DNA of 64,000 bases from Vampirovibrio sp041737375 (GCF_041737375.1 NZ_JBGSRV010000018.1:217589-281588); one strand, 5' to 3'. Positions 52,701 to 61,004 are shown, counted from the first letter of the stretch. The notes: a model not told the origin generated them from the sequence alone. Program-made: numbers and translations.

Positions 52701-53064
52701 CATAACCCACCGGCAACAATTCATTCAGCAAAAGCGCATCCGACAAACTATCTGGCCAGCCCTCAGCCGCATTTAAAATCCAACCGCTAGCGGATGAACC
52801 TTGCAATAACCGACAGGCCTCTACTGGTAAAGCCCAGGTTATCTGATGAGCCACCTCTAAAAACAATTCCGTCAAATCGGCGCCCAAAAGGGCCGCATGA
52901 CTCAGGGATGACAAGACGTGTTGCTGTCGTTGAATGGCCTCCAGAACCTCTTGTAACGCCGCAACCGTCATTTCATTCATACTGGGGCAGCCTGAATAGA
53001 TAGCCCCTGTTTCAGCGCCTGCCTTCTCAAAAACAGAAAATGCTTTTTTGGATTTCTTACTCAT
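49744..53064 (-). CDS. Sensor histidine kinase with GAF-PAS-PAS-GAF-GAF input
   Basis: Cytoplasmic protein of 1106 residues without membrane helices. In order: GAF (about 45-200), PAS (230-340; RALTDAVPVLICICDETG), PAS (350-465; MMDANLAGIFYLRLDGKIL), two GAF-like domains (480-660 and 690-850), then HisKA with H890 (VASHDLQAPLRK) and a HATPase with N-box NLIDNALKF, G1 KDEGIGF and G2 GTGMGLAIV. The HDLQAPLRKV box and tail resemble phytochrome-type and cyanobacterial kinases, but no chromophore Cys is clear. No response regulator is adjacent. The stimulus is unknown. Confidence 0.9.
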   Translation of the reverse strand: MSKKSKKAFSVFEKAGAETGAIYSGCPSMNEMTVAALQEVLEAIQRQQHVLSSLSHAALLGADLTELFLEVAHQITWALPVEACRLLQGSSASGWILNAAEGWPDSLSDALLLNELLPVGYGGLAGLALQSAGVVVMPNTGAEPRFQPGPDYEHINTAAAVAIFSGGACFGVLEMGSVQHRVFRSDELRFLQSVAYLLGDVLQSQVRLASGNPEIQSSSLKGQDIESRFRALTDAVPVLICICDETGRAVYYNQACQDFTGLSCDDLLYKSWMEVVHPEDRQKLIDVYARAIPQKVPFTFEYRAIRHDGLVRYLMNTGAPHFQPAEQFSGYVMAAVDVTEERKSTARTQWMMDANLAGIFYLRLDGKILDCNQAFMAMTGYSREELTQQALDIWTLTPPEYRAVCANAIQQIKTSDACQPFEKEYIRKDGSRLDVLVTSARLLEEDPDVAVTMVFDISPRKQIQRALEKRLDRESLNREILEIATRSDSIESVMDEAVRIIGARFQADRVMIIYYPSGSEPGDNGLKISNQYLSSSAIQPFDFSKFPPALESCLQTYVPAYFKRLKRPVVSSEDFLNLIERAFRLNGLSDETVASHMQAFRQVWSERFRVVAYVRLGIQYLGKHYGSLNLQHCAQPNQWTTEDLALLGDVVNYLGAAFYQMELAQHEQQMMRKLEKSYNLIHIISQAQNHFITSGNNWEMFQELLNRLLAYTDSEYGFIGEVLHDSEQQPYLKTHFLTDISWNEETRRLYQETIDSGMEFHNLKTLFGQVMVTGKPVFSNNPAQDPRRGGLPKGHPPLRAFLGLPLYKGSEMVGMIGIANRSSGYDEALAEELQPYLVACANIIVGVRDEALRERLTQELKASEQNLKNYASRLEVSNTELEQFATVASHDLQAPLRKVIVFTEFLRTALGDDLSEECRDYVDRIQKASGKMQGMITDLLALSRVTRRGQPFTPVSLMEITQEVLSDLEETIHETGAQVSIGEMMTIDADRLQMQQVLQNLIDNALKFHKPGTGPVIEVSVVPVSDTHCQIRVKDEGIGFDEKHLDRIFTIFDRLHGEHEYSGTGMGLAIVQKIVNRHHGEVTAQSKPEAGATFVVTLPVHQAGLQ

Positions 53065-53239
53065 TGCTTTCGCAGGTCAAGCTCAATCTCTCAAAAAAAC
53101 CCATTTTGAACCAACTGATATTTACTAAAGCATAAAGTGTTGAATCAATAAATTAGCCACCCTGTTCAAAGGTTATATTGTGGCGTATGCTGGGTTGGAA
53201 CGCCTTCCCTGAGTTTTCAATCGAGAAGTTCTGAATTGA

Positions 53240-54127
53240 ATGTTAAACCGCTCAATCCCCGGCCATTGTCCACCCAGCCAAAAATCAATCTTCATCAGTG
53301 GGGCTTCCTCCGGCATCGGGTATTGTTGCGCCCAAACACTGGCTGAACTGGGTCATCAGGTTTTCGCCGGTTTTCGAAACCCAACGGACGGAGAAGCCCT
53401 GCGAACACTGCATCCCGGCATTATCCCCATTCCACTGGAGGTGACCAGCAGCACCGCCATTGCTCAGGCGTTTCACTTGATTGAAGAGCAACTTCAGGGA
53501 GCGGGCTTACACGGACTGGTGAATAACGCGGGCATTGTGATCAGCGGCCCACTGGAACTGGTGCCCATTGCGGAATGGCGACATCAACTGGATGTTAATT
53601 TAATTGGCCAGATTGAAGTAACCCAGCGTTTTTTGCCCCTGCTACGAAAAGGGCGGGGACGCATTGTGAATATGGGTTCGGTGGCGGGCATCAACGCCCT
53701 TCCCTTTGTTTCGCCTTATTCCGCCTCCAAATTTGCCTTGGCGGCCATTACGGATGCCTTGCGTGTGGAGCTGAAGCCTTGGGGCATTCAAGTGGCCCTG
53801 ATTGAACCGGGGAGCGTGTCCACCCCCATTTGGCGCAAGGCCCGGAACATATCCAATGCGGTTCAGCACAAACTTCCCGAGGACTTGCGGCAACTCTACG
53901 CAAGCGCCTTAAATCTGGTTGAACAGGCATCGAAACAGTCCGAAAGCCGGGGCATTCCCCCGGAAGTTGTGGCCAGGGCGGTGGTGCATGCCTTAACTGC
54001 CCCGCGTCCCAAAACCCGCTACACCCTGGGTAAAAACGCCTTGTGGAGACGCCCCTTTTCCTGGCTGCCCGATACCCTTCGGGACACACTCATCGCCGCC
54101 AAAATAGGACTGCCTACCGGCGAGTAA
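53240..54127 (+). CDS. Short-chain dehydrogenase/reductase
   Basis: SDR of 295 residues. The NAD(P) motif FISGASSGIGYC is near residue 17-30, NNAG near 92, Ser in MGSVAG near 138, and the YSASK catalytic Tyr-Lys motif near 150. The C-terminus has an 11-beta-HSD/retinol dehydrogenase-like VIRALTAPRPKTRYTLG pattern. The substrate is unknown. The gene begins 175 bp after the kinase start, divergent from it. Confidence 0.88.
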   Translation: MLNRSIPGHCPPSQKSIFISGASSGIGYCCAQTLAELGHQVFAGFRNPTDGEALRTLHPGIIPIPLEVTSSTAIAQAFHLIEEQLQGAGLHGLVNNAGIVISGPLELVPIAEWRHQLDVNLIGQIEVTQRFLPLLRKGRGRIVNMGSVAGINALPFVSPYSASKFALAAITDALRVELKPWGIQVALIEPGSVSTPIWRKARNISNAVQHKLPEDLRQLYASALNLVEQASKQSESRGIPPEVVARAVVHALTAPRPKTRYTLGKNALWRRPFSWLPDTLRDTLIAAKIGLPTGE

Positions 54128-54158
54128 TCAATCCTCAACATCGCCCTGAAAACTATAA

Positions 54159-54680
54159 TTACAGCTTGTGCGGGGCGAAATAACGATTGAGGATGGGAAT
54201 CAGGCGATCCGGGAATTGCTCATCGTCGTGAGGGGCCATCACAATGCGGGAGCAAAACTGGGGAGAGGCCAAGCGCTGCAAGGTACCACACCGAATCAGC
54301 TCCGGCACCAGCGTATTTTGAACCGCCACCACATTCACCCGCCGACCCAGCGCGTAACCCACTTCAAAGGCGGTTAAGGGATCAAATTCCTCGCCATAAT
54401 AAACGGCAATTAGCAAATTGGCCTTGTTAATGGCGTCCATACAGGCTTCCGTCATCAACAAATCCAAATCGGTTTCACGATCCCCGGTCAATTTCATATC
54501 AGCCCGTGGTTGCCAGTCTCGCAACGAACCGTTTTCAGCCAACTCAGGACGAACCTCTTCCGGCATAAACAAAGGGTAATTGTAGGCCCGCACCAACTTG
54601 GCAAGCCTTTGATTAAAGGCCCGTTGCTCAGCATGCTCAAACGGGGCGGCCAGATAAACCAGTTCTGTAAAACGTAGCAT
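54159..54680 (-). CDS. Nucleoside 2-deoxyribosyltransferase-like protein
   Basis: Protein of 173 residues. YLAAPFEHAEQRAFNQRL at the start and DPLTAFEVGYALGRRV near residue 110 match PF05014-type deoxyribosyltransferases: the segment DxxTxxExGYA carries the catalytic Glu. Related proteins bind or hydrolyse nucleotides. Whether it transfers deoxyribose or hydrolyses a nucleoside is unclear. Confidence 0.7.
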   Translation of the reverse strand: MLRFTELVYLAAPFEHAEQRAFNQRLAKLVRAYNYPLFMPEEVRPELAENGSLRDWQPRADMKLTGDRETDLDLLMTEACMDAINKANLLIAVYYGEEFDPLTAFEVGYALGRRVNVVAVQNTLVPELIRCGTLQRLASPQFCSRIVMAPHDDEQFPDRLIPILNRYFAPHKL

Positions 54681-54916
54681 TTTCCGAGTTTACCGGAAAA
54701 ACTCATTTTTGAAAACCAGAGCTTCAGGGCTGTTTTCAAAAAAGGCCCCCATCACGCCCGGTCATGGTATGTCGGGCTGCGTTCGGTTTGGGTCCGTGCG
54801 GTTGGGCCCTGTTGAAGGGCTAGGCTGATTCAGGGGGGCCTCTGTGGTAGGATAGGTTAGCTTCAAAACAAGCAATATTCCCCAGTCCGTCATCAAGCCC
54901 TGAAGGAGCCCACCGC

Positions 54917-56248
54917 ATGCCCTCCCCTGCCCGTCAGGCGGTATCGACATCCGCCACTCTCAATGCTCAAAATCAGCAAGATCAAAAAGTGGTGATTGGC
55001 ATGATTGGGCTAGGCACCGTTGGCTCCGGGGTATTTAAAATTTTTCGGGATCAGCCCGAAATCTTTTTTCAGAAAATCGCGGTTAAAGATGCCAGCAAAA
55101 CCCGCAACATTGATGATTTAGATCTGGACGTGCTGTCTCAGGATCCTTATGCGGTGGTGCGTGATCCTGAAACTCAGGTGGTTGTTGAGCTGATGGGCGG
55201 GGCGGAACTGGCCAGAGAACTGGTAATAGAAGCGCTGAACAACGGCAAGCACGTGGTTACCGCCAACAAGGAACTGATTGCCAAACACGGCCCGGAACTG
55301 TTTGATCTGGCCCGCCAGAAAAATGTTCGCATTTTGTTTGAAGGCGCTGTGGCAGGGGGTATTCCCATTATTATGCCGCTCAAGCTGTCTTTAGGAGCCA
55401 ATCGCATTCAGGAAGTGGCCGGTATTTTAAACGGCACCACCAACTATATTTTAACCAAGATGACCCAGGAGGGCTGGAGCTTTGATCAGGCGCTGGCCGA
55501 AGCCCAGGCCAAAGGCTTTGCGGAAGCCGACCCCACCAATGACGTGGAAGGCTTTGATGTCTGCTACAAAATCGCGGTGCTATCCCTGATTGCTTTCAAG
55601 CAAGTGGTAGATCCTCTGGCCATTTACCGGGAAGGCATTACCCGCATTACCGCTGAGGATATTGAACATGCAAGGGAACTGGGCTATGTGATCAAACTAA
55701 TCGGCCTGGCCAAAATGGGGGAAGATGGCCGACTGGACATTCGGGTTCACCCCATGCTAATTCCCAACGATCACCCGCTGTCCAACGTGCAAAATGAATT
55801 TAACGCCATTTTTGTAAAAGGCGACGCAGTGGGCGACGTGATGTTTTATGGCCGGGGCGCCGGAGAAATGCCTACCGCCAGCGCCGTGGCCGCCGACATT
55901 TTAGCCATTGCCACCGGCTTGCTGAAAGGCAATGAGCCGATTCCTTCCATGATTATCGATCTGGCCACCCCGGCCAACCTGTTGCCAGTGGCCGACACCC
56001 AAAACAAATATTACTTACGACTGAACACCAAGGACAAACCCAAAGTGATGGGCCATTTGGGAAATGCTTGCGGGGATGCGGGCGTCTCCTTGGAGGCGGT
56101 AATGCAAAAGGGCATTAACCCCGATGGCACGGCGGCCATTGTACTGCTTACCCAAGCGGTCAGCGAAAAACAGATGAATCAAGCCTTGGAAACCATTCGT
56201 CAACAAGACAGCACCCGTGATATCGGTTGCCTGCTGAGGGTTTTGTAA
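54917..56248 (+). CDS. hom: Homoserine dehydrogenase
   Basis: Homoserine dehydrogenase of 443 residues, reducing aspartate semialdehyde for threonine and methionine synthesis. IGMIGLGTVGSGV (NADP motif), VVELMGG, TANKELIA and the catalytic GILNGTTNYILTKM segment are present, with the C-terminal ACT domain (from about 365) for threonine feedback. GAAGGAG precedes the ATG. Its stop TAA overlaps the thrC start by one base (TAATG). Confidence 0.95.
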   Translation: MPSPARQAVSTSATLNAQNQQDQKVVIGMIGLGTVGSGVFKIFRDQPEIFFQKIAVKDASKTRNIDDLDLDVLSQDPYAVVRDPETQVVVELMGGAELARELVIEALNNGKHVVTANKELIAKHGPELFDLARQKNVRILFEGAVAGGIPIIMPLKLSLGANRIQEVAGILNGTTNYILTKMTQEGWSFDQALAEAQAKGFAEADPTNDVEGFDVCYKIAVLSLIAFKQVVDPLAIYREGITRITAEDIEHARELGYVIKLIGLAKMGEDGRLDIRVHPMLIPNDHPLSNVQNEFNAIFVKGDAVGDVMFYGRGAGEMPTASAVAADILAIATGLLKGNEPIPSMIIDLATPANLLPVADTQNKYYLRLNTKDKPKVMGHLGNACGDAGVSLEAVMQKGINPDGTAAIVLLTQAVSEKQMNQALETIRQQDSTRDIGCLLRVL

Positions 56249-57315
56249 TGCCCGGTATTTTAGAGCGCTATCGCCGCTTTTATGATTTCCCGTCCGACTT
56301 TCCAATTGTCAGCCTGAACGAGGGGAACACCCCCTTGATTCCCGCCCCTAAAATTGCGGCGGAAGTCAGCCGTTTGTCAGGACAATCCGGCCTCCAGGTG
56401 TTTTTAAAGTTTGAAGGGCTAAATCCCACGGGCAGCTTTAAAGATCGGGGCATGACTTACGCGGTTTCCAGAGCGGTGGCCGATGGGCATACCCATATTA
56501 TTTGCGCCAGCACGGGCAATACCAGTGCGGCGGCCGCCGCTTACGGCGCACGGGCCGGACTCAAAACCCTGATTATTTTACCGGGCGGCAAAGTGGCGCT
56601 GGGCAAATTATCACAGGCCATTATGTATGGCGCCTCCATTGTGGAAATTGACGGCAACTTCGATCAGGCGCTGGATATTGTGCGGGCCTTGGGAGAAACC
56701 GGCAAGGTTTGCGTGGTCAATTCCATTAACCCCTATCGCCTGCAAGGCCAAAAAACGGGGGCTTTTGAGGTGTGCGACGTACTGGGCGAAGCCCCCGATG
56801 ATCTCTATATTCCGGTGGGTAACGCCGGAAACATTACCGCCTACTGGATGGGCTTTCAGGAATACGCCAAGCAGGGCATTACCCAGAAACTGCCCCGCAT
56901 GTGCGGTTATCAGGCCGAAGGGGCTGCCCCTCTGGTATTGGGACACAAAGTGGAAAAACCCGAAACGCTGGCGACCGCCATCCGCATTGGAAATCCGGCC
57001 AGCTGGAAACCGGCGGAAAGCGCTCGGGATGAATCGGGCGGGCGGATTGACTGCGTGTCTGACCCCCAAATTGTAGAGGCTTATCAGTTTTTAGCCGGAA
57101 AAGAAGGCATTTTGTGCGAGCCTTCCAGTGCGGCCAGCGTGGCGGGCTTGTTTAAAGCCGCCCAGCTCAATCAGATCAAAGAAAACAGCACCATTGTGTG
57201 CGTGTTGACCGGCAACGGCCTGAAAGATCCCGATTCCGCCATTCAATACGGCACCCCGGAGCGGGCCCAATTGCCTGCCGACCCGGATCAGGTGGCCGCC
57301 TTTTTTGGGGTTTAA
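56248..57315 (+). CDS. thrC: Threonine synthase
   Basis: PLP enzyme of 355 residues converting phosphohomoserine to threonine. KFEGLNPTGSFKDRGM has the PLP lysine; CASTGNTSAAAAAYGARAG and the GNAGNITAYWMG loop are typical of the cyanobacterial/Bacillus-type. It begins one base into the hom stop with GAGGG 8 nt upstream, so translation is coupled. The product of thrB, on the opposite strand, is its substrate. Confidence 0.95.
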   Translation: MPGILERYRRFYDFPSDFPIVSLNEGNTPLIPAPKIAAEVSRLSGQSGLQVFLKFEGLNPTGSFKDRGMTYAVSRAVADGHTHIICASTGNTSAAAAAYGARAGLKTLIILPGGKVALGKLSQAIMYGASIVEIDGNFDQALDIVRALGETGKVCVVNSINPYRLQGQKTGAFEVCDVLGEAPDDLYIPVGNAGNITAYWMGFQEYAKQGITQKLPRMCGYQAEGAAPLVLGHKVEKPETLATAIRIGNPASWKPAESARDESGGRIDCVSDPQIVEAYQFLAGKEGILCEPSSAASVAGLFKAAQLNQIKENSTIVCVLTGNGLKDPDSAIQYGTPERAQLPADPDQVAAFFGV

Positions 57316-57433
57316 AAAATCGCCGGAAGAGCTACCCATTCAGCCTGAGTATTCGGGTTAAACTTGGGTAAGTTTTTGAATGGCGCTAACCCTAGCGTGT
57401 TTTAAACCGCTGCTGCTCCCGCCCAACGTTTTT

Positions 57434-58354
57434 TTAAAGCGGTTCGCTGTAAAGCAGCTGAGCGCCTTCGGTATCCACGCTGACATCATTAATTTCCACC
57501 GACCACCCCTTGGCCCGCACCAAATGCTCCAGTTTTTCCAGCAAAAAGGCATGCAGCACAGTGGGATAAAAAATGGCCATGGTAGAACCAGAGCCGCTAA
57601 TAATCATGCCAAAAGCCCCATCATCCATCACCAAACGCTCAATGGCCTCATATTCGGCAATTAACTTTCGGCGATAGGGTTGATGCAACCGATCGTGCAA
57701 GCTGGCCCGCAAGGCGTCGGGATCTTCCCGTAACAAAGCGTAAGTGAGGGTGCTGGCTTTACGCAGGTTAAAAATACTGTCTTCCATGGAAACCGATGCC
57801 GGGAGAATGCGTCTGGCCGCTTCCGTCATCACCGGATAATCGGGGCTTACGGTCATCACCCGCCACTCATCCGGCCAAGGCAACGGGTAAGGACGATCAT
57901 CATACAGCACCACCCCGCCCAGCAAGGCCGGAGCCACGTTGTCCGGGTGGCCTTCCATGGCCACGGCCATTTCCAACAGAGTGAGGGATTGAAAGGGTTC
58001 CTTCAGGATTTGATTGGCGGCCACCAGGCCCGCCACCACTGCGGTGGAGCTACTGCCCAGCCCTCTGGCCACGGGAATATCCGCCTGAACAGTGACTTGA
58101 AAAGCAGGACGGGGCTGATTGGCTTTGGCATACAGGACATCCATGGCCCTGAACAACAACCCGCTTCCCGCCGAGGCTTGAGACGATTCCTGTTGCAGGG
58201 AAGCCGTATCCGCGCTGCTGTCGCTGGAAATAATTAAGGCATCTTGCGCCGCATGCTGAAAGGAAAACCGGTTATACAGACAAACGGCCATGCCAAAACT
58301 ATCAAAACCCGGCCCCAGGTTAGCGATGGTAGCGGGAACCCGAACCGTAAACAT
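57434..58354 (-). CDS. thrB: Homoserine kinase
   Basis: GHMP kinase of 306 residues that phosphorylates homoserine. VPATIANLGPGFDSFGMAV at the start, the GHMP glycine loop ARGLGSSSTAVVAGLVAA near 90-110, and IISGSGSTMAIF late are present. It converges on thrC, so the threonine genes are on opposite strands. The upstream region is AT-rich with a 9-bp direct repeat GAATTCACT at 58387 and 58403. Confidence 0.93.
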   Translation of the reverse strand: MFTVRVPATIANLGPGFDSFGMAVCLYNRFSFQHAAQDALIISSDSSADTASLQQESSQASAGSGLLFRAMDVLYAKANQPRPAFQVTVQADIPVARGLGSSSTAVVAGLVAANQILKEPFQSLTLLEMAVAMEGHPDNVAPALLGGVVLYDDRPYPLPWPDEWRVMTVSPDYPVMTEAARRILPASVSMEDSIFNLRKASTLTYALLREDPDALRASLHDRLHQPYRRKLIAEYEAIERLVMDDGAFGMIISGSGSTMAIFYPTVLHAFLLEKLEHLVRAKGWSVEINDVSVDTEGAQLLYSEPL

Positions 58355-58590
58355 GGCATGTGTCCTCTTTTAATTCATTTCAATTGGAATTCACTGCGAT
58401 TTGAATTCACTTCAATCCATCTCAATTCAGTTCCATTCTCTCATCTGAAGCAATTGAACTGACTTTGTTGGACGGAAGCGCCCATTAACGCTTTACAGTG
58501 TACCCCAAACCACTTAGAAGCACAGAGCACTTCCTGAGCTTTCCATACTGCCCATTCGACTAATCAACCTCGACTGGAAAATGTGCTCCT
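58355..58590. other. thrB upstream region with short direct repeats
   Basis: AT-rich 236-bp stretch. GAATTCACT occurs at 58387-58395 and 58403-58411 (16-bp period), with a degenerate third copy at 58423-58431. These repeats may form a thrB control region. No ORF is seen. Confidence 0.4.
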
Positions 58591-58599
58591 ACGGGTAAT

Positions 58600-58627
58600 A
58601 TGACAAATCGTTTAAAAAACATATTAT
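58600..58627 (+). promoter_or_regulatory. Candidate sigma70 promoter of small-RNA-like unit 1
   Basis: ATGACA and TATTAT (one mismatch each from consensus) are spaced by 16 nt. It is the best of the three promoters in this cluster. Confidence 0.55.
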
Positions 58628-58633
58628 ATTTCC

Positions 58634-58730
58634 ACTGAAACAAGTTTAAATCCTATAGCTCAAACGTACTTTCCACGCTTTACCACTCGTAACCCTTTAC
58701 GGTTTATCCGTAAAGGGCTTTTTCTTTTTT
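58634..58730 (+). ncRNA. Small-RNA-like unit 1 of 3 (shared 34-nt block plus terminator)
   Basis: The start is predicted about 7 nt after the -10-like TATTAT (58622-58627) with ATGACA as -35 (58600-58605, 16-nt spacer). The shared 34-nt block covers 58655-58688. An intrinsic terminator follows: CCCTTTACGG (58693-58702), loop TTTAT, CCGTAAAGGG (58708-58717), then CTTTTTCTTTTTT. Predicted length is about 97 nt. No ORF. Function is unknown. Confidence 0.65.
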
Positions 58731-58816
58731 AAAACGCCATACCCTGTCCTGTCCTAGCCTCAACTATAGACAACCGGGCAATAGGTTCCACCTTGACCAG
58801 CGTTTAATATGCTTAC

Positions 58817-58899
58817 ATCAAACACAAATTTTCATTGATAGCTCAAACGTACTTTCCACGCTTTACCACTCATACCCTTCACAATGTGAAGGGTTTTTT
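58817..58899 (+). ncRNA. Small-RNA-like unit 2 of 3
   Basis: The same 34-nt block lies at 58838-58871. The terminator is ACCCTTCAC (58874-58882), loop AAT, GTGAAGGGT (58886-58894), and a T-run to 58899. A -10-like TAATAT is at 58805-58810, 33 nt before the block as in unit 1; the -35 is poor. Predicted length is about 83 nt. Confidence 0.62.
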
Positions 58900-59051
58900 C
58901 TGTCCATTTTTTGGGGTCAACCGACCGGATTCGGTTTTAAACTCACCCATTGGCAGAATGGTTATCCCGCCATGGTCTATCACACCCGAGGGCTTGAGAT
59001 GTGGACTTTCGGGCAATGGTGAGAGCCGGTTAAAACCCGTATTCTATTGAG

Positions 59052-59143
59052 TATCGAAAAAGTTTTACACCTGATAGCTCAAACGTACTTTCCACGCTTT
59101 ACCACTCTGCCCTTCACCCTGTGTGAAGGGTTTTTTCTTTTTT
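59052..59143 (+). ncRNA. Small-RNA-like unit 3 of 3
   Basis: The same block lies at 59074-59107. The terminator is CCCTTCAC (59110-59117), loop CCTGT, GTGAAGGG (59123-59130), then TTTTTTCTTTTTT. A -10-like TATTCT is at 59040-59045, 34 nt before the block. Predicted length is about 92 nt. It ends 17 nt before the stop of the next minus-strand gene. Confidence 0.63.
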
Positions 59144-59160
59144 AAGCTAGCGCATCGCTT

Positions 59161-59520
59161 TTAAGCTTGCGCTTCGCTATCGCTCAAGCGTTGCTGGTAA
59201 GTGGCCAGCGCCAGAGACACCAGATCCTGAAAGGCGGCTGAAGCCTTATCGGAACCATAATTTTGGTGATAATCGGCGGTAAACAGTCCAATCAACCCGG
59301 CCAGCACTTCAAATACAGCCTGGGTATCAATTTCATCATCCGCATCCGTGCAATTTTCCAGCAACAACGGGTACAGCTCGCCAATAATATCCAGCGCCAA
59401 ATCACTTTGAAACGACTGAGGTGACTCGGCAGGTTCCGCCTTCTTGCGGGCAAAGGCCGATTCAGACTGGCCGCTCACAATGTTTTGTTTGCCTGCACCC
59501 GTTATTTTTTTGGATGGCAT
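59161..59520 (-). CDS. Hypothetical protein
   Basis: Protein of 119 residues, not recognised. The first 45 residues are basic and Ser-rich (disordered). The rest is helical: LALDIIGELYPLLLENCTDADDEIDTQAVFEVLAGLIGLFTADYHQN, then an end helix. ATG 59520 is preferred because GGGAG lies 10 nt upstream; the frame is open to 59571. It is the converging neighbour of the small-RNA-like cluster. Confidence 0.6.
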   Translation of the reverse strand: MPSKKITGAGKQNIVSGQSESAFARKKAEPAESPQSFQSDLALDIIGELYPLLLENCTDADDEIDTQAVFEVLAGLIGLFTADYHQNYGSDKASAAFQDLVSLALATYQQRLSDSEAQA

Positions 59521-59633
59521 GGCCCGTCTCTCCCTTGCAAACTCTAGCTTGCCCAGTGTAACTGTTTTCAAAGGCGGAAACCAGTTTTATTCATGCTTTG
59601 TAAAACAAGGCGTTTTCATACTCAAATTCGCCA

Positions 59634-60803
59634 TCAACGCACGGCCAAAAAGCGTTGAGGCTTTTTCCCGGCTTCCTGAATCAAACCTTCCAGCTCGGAG
59701 GCCAGCATGTCTTTGCCCTGCCCGTGATCATCACTCAAAAACTGAATGTAGGACAACGCATCAGTTCCGCCCCCATGACTGCCCCCCCAGTGCAGGCCCT
59801 CTTGAGCTTCTGCCACCTGATCTGGCAGCCAGCCCACCTGTTGCACCGGAATCAACTCTCCCAAAAACAAACGGGTTACCGCCATCAATTTAAGCCGATG
59901 CCGGTGATGGGTGAGCCGAACATCCGCCTCCGCCCCCCGAAAGTGAGCGCTGGTTTGAGGCCACATTTGGGGCACCAGCTGCTGAAAAGCATGGGGGTGT
60001 TTTTGTTGAAAGTCTCGCAAAACCACCAGATGCTGAACCCGCTGGGCCAGTGTTTCGGTGGGACCAGCCTCCATGCGGGCAATCACCGGCAAGCGCAACT
60101 GGTGCGCGGCGCTCACAATTTCAAGCCAACGCTTTACCGTGGCCTTTTTAGGCGAAATCTGGGCGCGGACCCGATCCACCAGAATTTCGGCCCCAAAGCC
60201 GCCCAAAACCTGCAAGCCGTAATCCATCAGCAATTCCAGAATATAGGGTTCGTTTCGGTTGCTCAAAATACAGAGAAACTCAATTTCATCGGGAGAAAAC
60301 CCTTGCAGCCGAATGCCCGGCATCTTTTCCCGAATATGATTCATCAGCTTTACATAGGTTTTTAAGGCCGTCGCCGCTTCCAGCCCCGGCAAACAAAGCA
60401 GGGAATGAAACCCGCCGCCGCTCAGGGTCAAATGGTCTACCTTTCGAGACTGAGCCAACTCCAAAGCGGCGTCAATCTGATCAATGGTCAAGGTATAGGC
60501 CCCTGCGTCTCCCGATTGTTTGGGATACGGGTAAAGGGTCGGGGCCATTTCGCACAAATTGGTCAAAAACAGGGAAGTGCCAGTTTCATAGCCAATCGAT
60601 TCTCCGCTGTGGCGAATTTTCAGCGTTTCTGCCACCTGGCGCAACCGGCTCAATTCTTCCTCCTGAGTGATCCCCAGCAGGTGAATGGCCTCTGGCACGG
60701 AAAGCACCCGCCCGTCTTCCGCCGCATCCAGAATAGAGCGGGTGTTTAAGGGGGCGCCCGAATTTCGGCCCGTCTTTATTTTTTCAGGTTGATGGGAAAG
60801 CAT
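59634..60803 (-). CDS. MqnC/MqnE/CofH-like protein lacking two radical-SAM cysteines
   Basis: Protein of 389 residues with the architecture of the futalosine/F420 radical-SAM group: LTLSGGGFHSLLCLPGLEAA, MPGIRLQGFSPDEIEFL, GLQVLGGFGAEILVDRVRAQISPKKATVKRWLEIVSAAH (split) and RVQHLVVLRDFQQ. The cluster motif is changed: at C84-E-M-A-P88-T-L-Y91 only the first Cys of CxxxCxxC remains. A [4Fe-4S] cluster of the normal kind cannot form, so this is probably a pseudoenzyme or a neofunctionalised protein. No mqn or cof genes lie nearby. Confidence 0.75.
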   Translation of the reverse strand: MLSHQPEKIKTGRNSGAPLNTRSILDAAEDGRVLSVPEAIHLLGITQEEELSRLRQVAETLKIRHSGESIGYETGTSLFLTNLCEMAPTLYPYPKQSGDAGAYTLTIDQIDAALELAQSRKVDHLTLSGGGFHSLLCLPGLEAATALKTYVKLMNHIREKMPGIRLQGFSPDEIEFLCILSNRNEPYILELLMDYGLQVLGGFGAEILVDRVRAQISPKKATVKRWLEIVSAAHQLRLPVIARMEAGPTETLAQRVQHLVVLRDFQQKHPHAFQQLVPQMWPQTSAHFRGAEADVRLTHHRHRLKLMAVTRLFLGELIPVQQVGWLPDQVAEAQEGLHWGGSHGGGTDALSYIQFLSDDHGQGKDMLASELEGLIQEAGKKPQRFLAVR

Positions 60804-60867
60804 ACTGGTATTTTAGGGGAAACACGCCGTTACGCATTCAATTCCCGCCTCTCGATCATTTTTCGGC

Positions 60868-60897
60868 AAAAAAAAGGCGGTTTTTTGCAAACCGCCT
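60868..60897 (-). terminator. Terminator of the Gln-rich protein gene
   Basis: On minus, AGGCGGTTT (60897-60889) pairs with AAACCGCCT (60883-60875) around GCAAA, followed by eight T in the minus strand sequence. Confidence 0.8.
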
Positions 60898-61004
60898 ATA
60901 TCTCATCATTCTATCTATTTAGATTTCATCATTCAGGTTGGGATTAAAAGGCTTCTCTATCCGGTCAACATTTAAACTTGGTGTTTACGTTGTTTAAAAG
61001 TTAT

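Noticed and set aside
58835..59050. A 71-codon plus-strand frame overlapping small-RNA-like unit 2
   Set aside because: It runs through the conserved block and its terminator, has no SD, and its product looks random, so it is not coding.
59161..59571. Longer frame for the hypothetical protein starting at 59571
   Set aside because: ATG 59520 has a better SD (GGGAG, suitable spacing); the extra 17 residues have no support.
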